A stretch of DNA of 64,000 nucleotides, taken from assembly GCF_036711975.1 (NCBI RefSeq), contig NC_091975.1:4466501-4530500 (forward strand). Reading direction: 5' to 3'. The notes under the pieces were generated by a model. It was not told the origin of the DNA. It saw nothing but the letters and a program-made list of their open reading frames with translations, and searched no databases. Source of the DNA: Onthophagus taurus. Lineage: Eukaryota > Arthropoda > Insecta > Coleoptera > Scarabaeidae. Below, piece after piece: positions 46,379 through 58,177 of the stretch; the stretch's first letter is position 1; every line of letters begins with the position of its first letter. The position numbers and the translations under genes are program-made.

Positions 46379-48342
46379 TTAATTAACAAATAACCTTGAT
46401 TTGAAAACAAAAAAACCCATAACTGAGAGGAACCCAAAACTATAAATAATTTTTTTCCAAAACATTGATTTGATTTTTCTTATAGAAGAAGATGAAATTA
46501 AATCAGGTGAGTAATTATATTTATCCCACTAAAAATTAAAAAATAAATAAATAAATAGAAACTATAAATTACATAAAACCTTACTAATAAACACTTTTTA
46601 TTTAACACTTCCACAACCTTTTCAATTTTCTCCACTTGCTGATTCAAAGATAAAATTTCTTTTTTAAACCTTTCCAACTCAGATTCGTTTACGTTTTCTA
46701 TTAAATATTTTAATGATGCGTTCATTACTACGATTTGTCGGCAAGCCGATAAAATTGAGGTTCCCACATTTGCCAAGCTGGAAATTATAAAATTATTATT
46801 ATTATTAAATAGTTAATCAAAGAAAAGCGTATGCGCATGACATGGTGGTTATGGCAAAGGATGCGGCGGAAATGAGAGGGATGGAGGGACACTTGGAGAG
46901 GTATTTCAAGGTGAATGTAGCAAAGACAAAGATGATGAAGTTCTGCAAAGGATTGAGAAATGGAAAATAAGTTACTAAAAATATCTTAAAGTACAAAATA
47001 CTTTTGATGGAATGGTATTTGAAATATAATTCCTATTTCGCATCAATTTAGAAACACCTGTATAACTAAAGAAAATTTACCTAATTTTTTCATTCTTTTT
47101 AATAATAGGGATTGATTTTAATCGAAACGGTTGTTTATGAAACTTGTACAAACCATTTAAAATCCTGTACCGTTCATAAGGCATATTAACCCCAATTTTT
47201 TTTAAACCATTCTCATTTATATGTAAAAATTCTAATAAGCTTATTCTAGATGTAATAAATTTATCAATTGCGTTTTCAGAATTCATTCCGTACAAAATAA
47301 CGCAAACATCACTTAAAAATAATGTACTAAAAAAGAAAAGTAAATACTTTTCAAAGATTAATTAGATACTTATTACCAGCCTTTATTAAAGAAATCATTA
47401 AAACTTTCTTGTGTATAACACGTGAGATTTTCATAAGGTACATCTATGGAAGGTAAAAGTTTAACAATTTCTTCATATCCATGTTTTAAAGCTATTTGAG
47501 TAGGTGTTTCACCTCTTATATCCATTTTATCACAAATAAAACCATCATTAAGTAACATTTTAACAACATCCACTTGGTTTGAATCAATCGCCCAAAAAAG
47601 AGCCTAACAGACAAAATTAAAATCATTTTATAACAAACTTTATTATAATAAAAATTACAGTCCACCCCTGATTATCTTCCACTTCCTTATTATCAGATTT
47701 CAATAATTCTTCAACAATTAAACAATTTCCATAAGATGAGGCATACATCAAGGCTGTCATTCGTTTCCTATTAATCATTGTAGGATCACAACCAGCATTT
47801 AAAAGTATTTTTAATGTTTTGTAAGATTGCTCATATGAACATGTTTCTTTCGTACAAGAAGATGTTGCCATTAAAGCCGTATAACCATCTAAATTAAAAT
47901 TATTTATTAAGAATTTAAATCGCAATTCTTTATTTTACCTCTACTATAATTAGGATCACCTCCCCTTTCAAGAACTAATTGAACAATATCCGGGGATCCA
48001 ATTGACGCTGCTAAAAGCAGCAAGCTCCAATCCTCTTTTAATTTCGAATTAACATCATAACCTACAACATTATAAATAATTATGAATAATCAACATATTT
48101 TAATTAATTACCTCGATCTAAAATCTCCTTAACTTCATCAAATCGACCCCCAATACACGCTCTATAAACCTTTATTTCATCGGTTTCTTCGATTTTGAGG
48201 TTACGTTTAACGGACGCTGGTGTTGAGAAGCTATTACACTACTTTTATTTATAAATAAATCATATTCGAAGGTAAAACTTACGCTGTAATAATCGTAATC
48301 GTCCTCGTCGCTTGAATAACCGGCAGGAACGGGGTACATCAT
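46379..48342 (-). CDS. Gasz: Gasz (ASZ1): ankyrin-SAM-coiled-coil piRNA-pathway scaffold
   Basis: 451 residues, eight exons (minus): 48342-48283, 48238-48112, 48061-47939, 47888-47659, 47603-47377, 47326-47081, 46777-46585 and 46528-46379. An acidic Tyr-rich start (SSDEDDYDYYS) is followed by about five ankyrin repeats (for example DGYTALMA, MTALMYASSYGN, ETPTQIALKHGYEEIVKLL). Then comes a SAM domain (about 310-365, LEFLHINENGLKKIGV), a coiled coil (LERFKKEILSLNQQVEKIEK) and a C-terminal hydrophobic tail (IIYSFGFLSVMGFFVF). This order is diagnostic of GASZ. Family knowledge: a mitochondrial outer-membrane scaffold for phased piRNA production in germ cells; the tail is the expected anchor. Its 3' end faces that of the channel gene 100 bp away. 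Intron 6 contains a LINE fragment. Confidence 0.9.
46820..46975 (+). mobile_element. LINE reverse-transcriptase fragment in Gasz intron 6
   Basis: AYAHDMVVMAKDAAEMRGME followed by LERYFKVNVAKTKMMKF is the RT catalytic block of LINEs (AYADDMVV...L..YL..L.VN..KTK.M). YADD has decayed to YAHD, and stops follow. It is antisense to Gasz. Confidence 0.75.
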
Positions 48343-48735
48343 TTTTAAATTCGAAATTATTTTATATAATTTTTAAGGTTAGGAAAAACATCGATGTTAG
48401 ATGTCAGTGACAGATAGAATGACCAACCTCTTAAAACTAGAAAATATTAGGGATGTGTAAAAGAAGTTGCCTAAATAAACGATTTAATAATTCAATATTC
48501 CATTTATTTATTAATAATACATGTTTAGGTATATACATATCTTAAATATCACTTATTTATAAATACACAAACGTTTCATGAACACACCATAATATAATTT
48601 ATTAAATAATATCAAACCTGCACGATTAAAAGCACCGCAGCGGAAATTAATTCTTTTAACATTTGTATTCCTTTATTTTAAATGAATGGCACACTCGCAT
48701 TAAAACAAATTCCCACCTTGATACATAAATAGGTA
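48343..48735. other. Spacer between Gasz and the Pax gene
   Basis: AT-rich. Contains the Gasz promoter side and the 3' UTR of the Pax gene, which is transcribed in the same direction. No separate feature is seen. Confidence 0.4.
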
Positions 48736-49886
48736 TTACCTTGTTGATGAAAATAAATAATTATTTCCACTTTCACAATTATTCGAATAGTCTTGATAAG
48801 CGTAGGTATTATTTCTATAAGACTGAATGATTCCATTGTAATAAAGATGCTGGTTATTTGAAGTATTTTCTTGGTAGTAATTAACGTTATCATTTCCATA
48901 AAAATTAACCAATTGTTGATTGGCTTGTTGATGAAATCCCGGATGTTGATCGAAATTATATGAAGTTTCTTGTGGTGGTAATTGGTAATTACTGGAATTA
49001 AAATTGAAGCCGGGATGTCCATTTAAACCAGGAGAATTTTGTTGAGTGGGTAATAAAGTTGGTGAATTTAAACCATCATTTCTATTAGTTTCCATTGGAA
49101 ATCCGGTTAAATTACCATGATAAGAACTTGAAGCGATCATTTGCTTCCTCAACTTCGCTCGGCGATTATTAAACCAAACTTGTATCGTGGCTTCAGTTAA
49201 ATTCATTTTTTGCGCTAATTCCAACTTAAAATCAGAGTCTGGATATTGAACCTTGGCGAAAGCTAGTTCTAATTCTTCTAATTGTTCAATTGTAAAGGCC
49301 GTCCTACTTTTCCTTAACTTCCTTTTTAGTTGTATACTTGGTTCGTAATCGTAATCGTTTATATTTGTGGAGTTTTGATCTTCTGATGACGAAGATGGGG
49401 ATTTATCCCAATTGGTTTCTCCCGATAATACATTTTCGATTGCGGATAATGCCGGGGTGTTATTTTTAACGCAAACTCCTTCAGAAACGAGTTTATCCCG
49501 GATTTCCCAACTTGGTAGGTTGGGATTTTCCTTTTGGTATTGTTGAATACGATCTTGAATAGCACGATCGGTTATTTTGGGTTTTAAACCACCAACAACA
49601 CCTGGACGAATACTTCCAGTTTCCTAAAAAATTATTAAAAAATTAATTAAAAAAATTAATTTTTTGTTTTTAATTAATAACTTACTAGATATCGGTTTAA
49701 AATTTTGCTAATACATCCATGTGAAACTCTTAATTCTCGAGCGATTTCTGAACATTTTACACCGGCGGCTGCTAATTCAACGATCTTTAATCGCGTTTCA
49801 TTCGGTAATGGTCTTCCGTTCAAGAATACACCACCCAATTGATTGATTTTAGCAGGACCTCGATGAGAAACACCAAAGTTTTCCAT
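48736..49886 (-). CDS. Pax3/7-type transcription factor (paired domain plus divergent homeodomain)
   Basis: 362 residues, exons (minus) 49886-49686 and 49623-48736. A complete paired domain (about residues 7-134: [33 protein letters not shown], then [16 protein letters not shown]) resembles Paired/Gooseberry more than Pax6 (NGRPLPN, VSHGC). The homeodomain (about 158-218) has [20 protein letters not shown] and [15 protein letters not shown]. Position 50 is Asn instead of the Ser of Pax proteins, and position 44 is Thr instead of Arg. No octapeptide is seen. The C-terminus is rich in Asn, Gln and Tyr. The intron after NRYL is inside the paired domain. Nuclear DNA-binding role is from family; which paralogue (prd, gsb, gsb-n or lineage-specific) is not decidable here. 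Confidence 0.88.
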
Positions 49887-50559
49887 CGTAATTTGATAAA
49901 TTTTTTAAACACCGATGTTACACTTTCAGTTGATAATTTAAAACTACCCCATAAACAAGTCAAGAAGTCATTTTTAAACAACCACTTTCACCCCCTCTTT
50001 CCAAAAATTTCCAAAAATTATAAGAATTTATTTTTCAAAGAAATTCTTTGTCTTTAAACGCGCAGTTATTCAAATGCGGTTGGTTGTATTGGAACAAATT
50101 AGAAGAAAAAGAATAGTCATTCTTTTTTGCGTTGCACAGTAGCCAAAAGTTATTATTATTGCGGGTTGGAGCAGGTAATATTTTTTTTATTGAAAGGAGA
50201 GGTGTGGTGGTGGGTTTTTTTTTTAGTAAGAAATATGCAACATGTAAATAGGGGTGGATTTATGACTTGTTACTCAACGTTAAGTGGTTAGGATACTGAT
50301 TGTATTGTGACTAGGTACAAAAATTTTATGGTTTAAATTTTTTTTTGGGAAGTATTGTAAAAACCATATTTATTTTCTAATTGTTGTTTTATCTTAATAA
50401 GTCATTTTTATTTAATAAATAATATATTTGTGTATTTCTATATTAAACGTTTAAAAAATCACTGACAGATTATTTCTGAAGACTGAAAAAGACTTTTGAT
50501 GTCACATTAAAACAAACTCAAACTGTTCATTGGGATTTAGAGTAATTAATATTTGAAGT
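49887..50559. other. Upstream region of the Pax gene up to satellite array 2
   Basis: No gene is seen. Likely contains the Pax promoter; the satellite-like sequence begins at about 50560. Confidence 0.4.
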
Positions 50560-53395
50560 AACTTTGAAGATCGTTTTTTGGAATCTTCAAATATCGGAGT
50601 TATGATTTTTTGAACGTTTTTATGATTATTTAAATCCAACTCTGCATGTTTAATTGTTATAGATACGAAATAAACTTTAAAAAATCATATCTCAGGAACG
50701 AATTGAGATATCATCATGAAATAAAGATCAATTTAAAGCAAATTTGATAAAGATTTAATGTGCCATAAATAATTTCTTATTCTCTATAAATACCGTTGTT
50801 ATGATGTTTTAAATCTAACGCTGCATGTTTGATTGTAATAAATATGAAATATAAACTTTAAGAAATTGTATCTCATGGACGGATTAAGATATCACAATGA
50901 AATAAAAAGCATTTTAATGCAAATTTATTTAGAATTCAATACTTTCAAGATCATTTCTTGGAATCTTCAAATTTTGGAGTTATGATTTTTTGAAGGCAAC
51001 CTTAAACCTAAATGTTAAGATAATTAATCTTTACGTATCTCAACAACGAATTGAGATATCGTTATGAAACAAACAACATTTTAAAGCAAATTTGATGAAT
51101 ATTTAATGTACCATAAATAAATTATTATTTTCCATAAACACCGTTTTTATGATTATTTAAATCCAACTCTGCATGTTTAATTCTTATAGATACGAAACAA
51201 ACTTTAAAAAATCATATCTCAGGAACGAATTGAGATATCATCATGAAATAAAGATGAATTTAAAGCAAATTTGATAAAGATTTAATGTGCCATAAATAAT
51301 TTCTTATTCTCTATAAATACCGTTGTTATGATGTTTTAAATCTAACGCTGCATGTTTGATTGTAATAAATATGAAATATAAACTTTAAAAAATTGTATCT
51401 CAAGGACGGATTGAGATATCACAATGAAATAAAAAGCATTTTAATGCAAATTTATTTAGAATTCAATACTTTCAAGATCATTTCTTGGAATCTTCAAATT
51501 TTGGAGTTATGATTTTTTGAAGGCAACCTTAAACCTAAATGTTAGGATAATTAATATTTACGTATCTCAACAACGAATTGAGATATCATCATGAAATAAA
51601 GATCAATTTAAAGCAAATTTGATGAATATTTAATGTACCATAAATAAATTATTATTTTCCATAAACACCGTTTTTATGATTATTTAAATCCAACTCTGCA
51701 TGTTTAATTCTTATAGATACGAAACAAACTTTAAAAAATCATATCTCAGGAACGAATTGAGATATCATCATGAAATAAAGATGAATTTAAAGCAAATTTG
51801 ATAAAGATTTAATGTGCCATAAATAATTTCTTATTCTCTATAAATACCGTTGTTATGATGTTTTAAACCTAACGCTGCATGTTTGATTGTAATAAATATG
51901 AAATATAAACTTTAAGAAATTGTATCTCAAGGACGGATTGAGATATCACAATGAAATAAAAAGCATTTTAATGCAAATTTATTTAGAATTCAATACTTTC
52001 AAGATCATTTTTTGGAATCTTCAAATTTTGGAGTTATGATTTTTTGAAGGCAACCTTAAACCTGAATGTTAGGATAATTAATCTTTACGTATCTCAACAA
52101 CGAATTTAGATATCGTTATGAAACAAACAACATTTTAAAGCAAATTTTATGAATATTTAATGTACCATAAATAAATTATTATTTTCCATAAACACCGTTT
52201 TTATGATTATTTAAATCCAACTCTGCATGTTTAATTGTTATAGATACGAAATAAACTTTAAAAAATCGTATCTCAGGAACGAATTGAGATATCATCATGA
52301 AATAACGATCAATTTAAAGCAAATTTGATAAAGATTTAATGTGCCATAAATAATTTCTTATTCTCTATAAACACCGTTGTTATGATGTTTTAAATCTAAC
52401 GCTGCATGTTTGATTGTAATAAATATGAAATATAAACTTTAAAAAATTGTATCTCAAGGACGGATTGAGATATCACAATGAAATAAAAAGCATTTTAATG
52501 CAAATTTATTTAGAATTCAATACTTTCAAGATCATTTCTTGGAATCTTCAAATTTTGGAGTTATGATTTTTTGAACACAACCTTAAACCTAAATGTTAGG
52601 ATAATTAATCTTTACGTATCTCAACAACGAATTGAGATATCGTTATGAAACAAACAACATTTTAAAGCAAATTTTATGAATATTTAATGTACCATAAATA
52701 AATTATTATTTTGCATAAACACCGTTTTTATGATTATTTAAATCCAACTCTGCATGTTTAATTCTTATAGATACGAAATAAACTTTAAAAAATCGTATCT
52801 CAGGAACGAATTAAGATATCATCATGAAATAAAGATCAATTTAAAGCAAATTTGATAAAGATTTAATGTGCCATAAATAATTTCTTATTCTCTATAAATA
52901 CCGTTGTTATGATGTTTTAAATCTAACGCTGCATGTTTGATTGTAATAAATATGAAATATAAACTTTAAGAAATTGTATCTCAAGGACGGATTGAAATAT
53001 CACAATGAAATAAAAAGCATTATAATGCAAATTTATTTAGAATTCAATACTTTCAAGATCATTTCTTGGAATCTTCAAATTTTGGAGTTATGATTTTTTG
53101 AAGGCAACCTTAAACCTAAATGTTAGGATAATTAATCGTTACGTATCTCAACAACGAATTGAGATATCATCATGAAATAAAGATCAATTTAAAGCAAATT
53201 TGATGAATATTTAATGTACCATAAATAAATTATTATTTTCCATAAACACCGTTTTTATGATTATTTAAATCCAACTCTGCATGTTTAATTCTTATAGATA
53301 CGAAATAAACTTTAAAAAATCGTATCTCAGGAACGAATTGAGATATCATTATGAAATAAATAACATTTTATAGCAGATTTATTTCAAAATGTTTT
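50560..53395. repeat. Satellite array 2: related monomers, inverted, in a 527-bp trimeric higher-order unit
   Basis: The marker ACTTTCAAGATCATT recurs at 50941, 51468, 51995, 52522 and 53049, exactly 527 bp apart each time. Each unit contains three monomers of about 176 bp, all with the palindrome TTGAGATATC...GATATGAT-type core. The reverse complement of GTATCTCAGGAACGAATTGA matches the core of array 1, so the arrays share ancestry but lie in opposite orientation and have evolved different higher-order units (2-mer and 3-mer). One monomer type, carrying CCAACTCTGCATGTTTAAT, is nearest to array 1. Confidence 0.95.
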
Positions 53396-53745
53396 GGTGG
53401 TTTTGAAATAATTATTTGTATAAAGTAACAATATATTTTAACCCGCATTGATCAATAGATTCCACGAAATCAACATAAAATTTTGCAACATCTTAAAATA
53501 CAATGATACACGAGCTAAATTTAATTACGCTCTAAGATAATTAATATAATAACCTAAAAAATCTTGTTTTGGTAGTTTTTAAAGTTCGAGTGTTGCGGAA
53601 AACTTTATAGGTGTTTGTAAACATTTAACAAAAACACTTCAATGATAAAATATCACCTTATCAAATTAAATTAGACTTAAACTAGGTATTTATAGGCGAA
53701 TCAACGACATTTTCAATCATAACTTAATAAAGTAATAATCCAAAG
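53396..53745. other. Flank between satellite array 2 and the TIL gene
   Basis: AT-rich, no gene. The last 60 bp includes TATTTATAGG near 53687, a plausible TATA-type element for the gene at 53746. Confidence 0.4.
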
Positions 53746-54044
53746 ATGCGTTTTTTGTGGCTGTTTTTAATTTCCATCTTTTTAACTGTAACTAGTGGTA
53801 AGTTTCTTAATTAATTTATCCCTTAATTTCATTTATTTTAATTTTAGGTGATAAACCATGCGATGATGAAAACGCTCATTATATTACATGCGGAACATTA
53901 TGCGAACCGAAATGTCCTGAAATGAACTCAAAAGAAACCCTGGATAATTGTTCAATGTGTATTATTGGGTGCCATTGTAAACCTGGATACGTTTTGCACG
54001 ATTCTAAATGTATTTTACCTGAAAACTGTCCTTCAAAAGAATAA
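53746..54044 (+). CDS. Secreted TIL-domain protein (trypsin-inhibitor-like, cysteine-rich)
   Basis: 82 residues, exons 53746-53797 and 53848-54044. The signal peptide FLWLFLISIFLTVTSG is encoded mainly by exon 1. The mature part is one TIL domain with ten cysteines: PCDDENAHYITCGTLCEPKC, then CSMCIIGCHCKPGY, and CILPENC at the end. Such proteins inhibit serine proteases in haemolymph, venom or cuticle, with specificity set by the residue after the fifth Cys region. It stands alone, convergent with the next gene (66 bp between stops). Confidence 0.92.
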
Positions 54045-54109
54045 GTTAAAAAAACCTTTTCTAAAATAAATTTTTTATTATTAACATTATTAATTTTTTT
54101 GATTTAAAT

Positions 54110-54528
54110 TTAACTCCTCGGTAAATTGCGTTTGAAATAATACGATAAAGTCATATTATGATCCCGTGCATCGTCGGTGTGGTTAAAATGAACGTGATAA
54201 TCAATTTCGCATTGATAAGTAAGCACAGGTTTGCGATTCTTTTTCTTATATGCATTAACGACGTGGCACATTCCTTCAAATAAAATTGTTATGTAGAAAA
54301 AGAACTTTAATTGTTTGACATGAACGATGGGTTCGTTATATTTTCTGGGCATGTTGTGTACTCTTAATTCGTAATCGTAATCCTCATCATTATCGTTATC
54401 ATTATCGCGACAATAGACTAAACCTTAAAATGGGGCAATTAATTCTTACATTATTTATTAAATTAATTAAAGATTAACTTACTTATCGTTATTAATAAAC
54501 AACCAAAAATTAAAAATTTCAAATTCAT
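54110..54528 (-). CDS. Small secreted protein of unknown family
   Basis: 119 residues, exons (minus) 54528-54483 and 54423-54110. Signal peptide LKFLIFGCLLITISLVYC, then an acidic run (RDNDNDNDEDYDYE), then a region with two cysteines and aromatic beta-like sequence (QLKFFFYITILFEGMCHVV; LTYQCEIDYHVHFNH). The size, signal peptide and two-Cys layout are faintly cystatin-like, but no QxVxG motif is present, so I do not assign a family. Splice sites and frame are clean. Confidence 0.75.
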
Positions 54529-54759
54529 TTTTTTTGGGTGTCTTAAACTTAATGAGTTCGAAGTTTGTTAAAAGAATGTAACTTTTTTTAATTGTGACCA
54601 TAAAAATGGGTGATTTACTTTTTTGGCGTTTATTACTAATTTGATTGATTTGAATAAATTAATCAATTTTTTTTTAATTAAGTATTTAATATTTTAATTA
54701 AATATTTTGTTCAACAAATCTAACATAATTAAATCAGTTTATGCTCTAATCAATGTTAT

Positions 54760-57700
54760 TTACTCAACTCTATGCTCCTTCAATAAACCCCGAATATTCT
54801 TCATATTTTCTTTGTACCATTGAGAATTTAATTTCGCCGTTTCAACAGCTTGATTAACACCATTTTTAATTTCCTTAAAGTATTCTTCGTTATTTTTTGT
54901 AAAGTTCTTTAACTAAAAAAAATGTAATTAAAATAAAGTAAAATGAAAACGAAAATTTACCCATAAATATTCAGTTGATCTCGTCATATAAGAAGCTAAA
55001 TTACTTATAATCGTGGTTAATTTATTAATAGTTGGTTGGATTCTTTCGTGAATCTCTTTAATGTGTTCCTCAATAAATCCTTTAGTAACATAAAAACCTA
55101 AATCATTTCCAACAACCGCTGCAAATACGGTTGTGACATCTTGCCTCCTAATTCCCGAATTCGAATCGATCGCCCACTCCAAATAACGTTCCAAAAGCCA
55201 CGTTTGTCTCGTACAACCCAAATTTTTTAAAATCAAATTCTTTTCAGTCGCTACGTTTGAATTTAAATATAAATTCCATAAAAACATCCATTCCTTTTCC
55301 CCGCCATTCTTAACTCCAGCACAATAAACCAAACCCCTCAAATCCTTAGGAATTGTTTCTTTCGACTCCGTTTTCTTTTGCAAATCTTTGAATAATCTCA
55401 CGGCATCTTTAACACATTTTTCGTGTTCATATTTACATGCGGTACCCGTAATTAAAACTCTATGCTGTAAGACGTCGACGTTTTTGTCGGTTTCAGTGAT
55501 TTCTTTGAAACCGCCAACTTTCAAATAAATCGGCACGATTAATTTTTGAATGTATTCTTTGAAATGGCCGTAAGTTGAGGTTCGTTTTAATAAAATCTCC
55601 AACGAACCAATGTTGCGTAGAGCAACTTTCCACGGTAAATATTCGGTTTCTTGTTCTAAATACGATAATAATTCGAAGAAATATTTGTAATTTAATCGAC
55701 CCACCCAAGCCAAATTTGAAGAGTCGTCCAATAATAGAATACGATTTAAAATTGGAATGTTGGTGAAATTTGGTGATTTTAAACTTTTAATTAAATAGTT
55801 CCAATTTTTTTGATCGTAATTAACTCGGTATAAACCTTGAAGATTAAATTATTATCACATTTTATATTGTAGTTTTATAAGTTATACTAATTTAAATATG
55901 GATATTAAGAGATTTTAACAGTATTTAAAGTTTATTACTAAAAATAGAAATAACACTATCATTAAAACTGTCACTATACCCAGACTTAGACCTAGACCTA
56001 GACTTAGAAACAAATTGGGGTTGAACTTGATTATTATCTGCACTGTCCAACAGCTAAAGTTCCACCACTAGGGCTTAGCCATCTTAAGAGACTTACAGCT
56101 AAATCTGAATGTTTCTAGTTCTAAGTTTAGTGTTAGTGTTAATTTTAGTCTTAGTTGTTCCACAAATACCCATGTACGTATAATAAAACTGACCTGTGGC
56201 TTTAACATTAAAAATAATCCATTCGTCATCCTTAGCTGAAACATGAATAATTTTAACGTCACGTTTCGGTGGTAACCACAACTTAGGTTTAACTTCCATA
56301 GAACGAAATTCAAAACTATTTTCCGTTTCATAAGTTAAAGGAATCAACCATTTTGGGTCACCTTTAACATTCTCTAAATCTCTGTCTTTAAAAAACCGTT
56401 CCTGAAACGAAATTATTGTTTAATGAAAAAAAATTGTAAATAAATTTTTTACTTGTGTAACTAAAACTGTTCCATTCGTTCCGTATTCTCTGGTAACATT
56501 TAATATAGGATACCCGGTTTGTAAAGTCCAAGTATCCATAATTTCTTTGACGGTTAATTCTTTTGGTAAAGATTTCTCTTCGTGGGCTTGTTCGGTGATG
56601 AATTTCCATAAATCGTCTTGTTCGGCGTTTCCGTATTTGTGTGCTTTTAAATATTTGCTAACGGCAAGTCTTAAAGTGTTACCACCCAAAAAATTCGACA
56701 TCATATGTAAAAGATATGATCCTTTTTTGTACGAAATTGTATCAAAAATTTCCGAGATTTCTTTCGGATTTCCAATTGGAACGGAAACTGGATGAGAACT
56801 TTGTAAAGCGTCGAAATTTAACACGGCTAATAAATTATCAACGGTTTCTTCTTGCAACGATTTCCATTCAGGTGTTAAATTATCAACGGCCACCGCTGCC
56901 ATGTAAGTTGCAAATCCTTCGTTCAACCATAAATCTGTCCACCATTTCATTGTAACTAAATTTCCAAACCATTGATGAGCTAACTCATGAGCTACAACAC
57001 TTGCAACGCAAATTTTACTTAAAATAGATGTGACTTTTGGATCGAACAAAAGATATGTTTCGCGGTACGTAATTAATCCCCAATTTTCCATTGCCCCAGC
57101 AGAAAAATCGGGAACCGCTATCATGTCTTGTTTCGGTAATGGATATTTAATATCAAAATATTCTTCATAAAACGCTAAAACTTTCGGGCCAATTAATTTA
57201 GCAAAATCTACTTGATCCAATGCGTCTCTTCTGGCCCAAATTTTAAATGTTACATTACTCGATTTAGGTGATACAACATTTTTCAACTCAGATACTGCGT
57301 AAGCTACCAAATATGTTGACATTGGGACCGATGTTTCATAATGATCCATTTCATATCCAGTAATATTTGCCCTATTAAAAACAAATTATTTTTATAAAAT
57401 TTATAATAAAGCTGTTATATTTACATCGTTTCTGTTGATTTAATAGGCATATTACTAATCGAAGAAAAATTCTTCGACCTTCCTAAATTAATTTGAAATT
57501 TAGCTTTCATAGCGGGTTCATCAAAACACGGAAAAGCTCTTCGAGCATCGCTCGGCTCGAATTGAGTAACAGCGAGCCATTTAGTTTTTCCACTTTCCTT
57601 ATCCAAATAAGAACTTCGATAATAACCAGCTAATCCTTCTTCGATTTTGCCCGAAAACGGTATAAACAACTCGTATGTTTTATTGTCATCAAGTTCTTTT

Positions 57701-58177
57701 TCGAGTTCAATAACCAAGAAATCGTCTGCTTTAACTTGTGCGATCGATTTGATTTTAATAAAATCATCTTTTTTGTTGCTCGCACCAACATCCAAAAGAG
57801 TTACATGTTCATTATCGATTTTTAATTTCTTCGAATGTAAGGTGATATTCGTAGTTTTTGAAGTGCAGTTTAACTAGAACATTTTTTTTAAATCTTAAAG
57901 GTCAATTACGAAATAAAACCGTTCTAAATACATATAAAATGTTGCGTCAGCGACAATAACACAACAGCAAGCAACGAAAAGACATGAATACGAAATTGAA
58001 GAAATTAATTTCACTTACGTTTATCCAAACACGACCGGTGAAGTTAAAATTATTACGATCACCTAAATTCGTGATGATTTCCAATTTATAAGTATCGGGA
58101 ATCACCGAAGTTGGTAGTCTGTAACTCTTCGCGATTCCGAGAAGAAGTAAAAACGTCCAAATGATTCGAATGATCAT
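54760..58177 (-). CDS. M1-family aminopeptidase N
   Basis: 920 residues, six exons (minus): 58177-58019, 57873-57425, 57371-56453, 56401-56194, 55835-54961 and 54912-54760. Signal peptide IIRIIWTFLLLLGIAKS, N-terminal beta domain with RRAFPCFDEPAMKA, substrate motif GAMENWGL, zinc motif HELAHQWFGN with the third ligand in LNEGFA, catalytic Tyr likely in SYKKGSYLL, and a C-terminal helical ERAP1-like domain (GLYRVNYD onwards). All catalytic elements are present. There is no hydrophobic GPI signal or TM at the C-terminus (ends KEHRVE), so it should be secreted or luminal, unlike GPI-anchored gut APNs. Intron 4 carries an interspersed repeat. Confidence 0.93.
55975..56160 (-). repeat. Interspersed repeat copy 1 (TAGACCTAGA-rich element)
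   Basis: The stretch CATCTTAAGAGACTTACAGC, AAATCTGAATGTTTCTAGTT and TAGTGTTAGTGTTAA recurs, inverted and about 75% identical by eye, near 63100-63260. A CTTAGACCTAGACC-type simple repeat adjoins it. It sits in an aminopeptidase intron. Class is unknown (SINE or MITE). Confidence 0.6.

Noticed and set aside
54110-54352. Single-exon 80-codon start at 54352 for the small secreted protein
   Set aside because: The frame continues upstream through an acidic stretch to an acceptor and joins in phase to an exon encoding a signal peptide at 54528, a better model.
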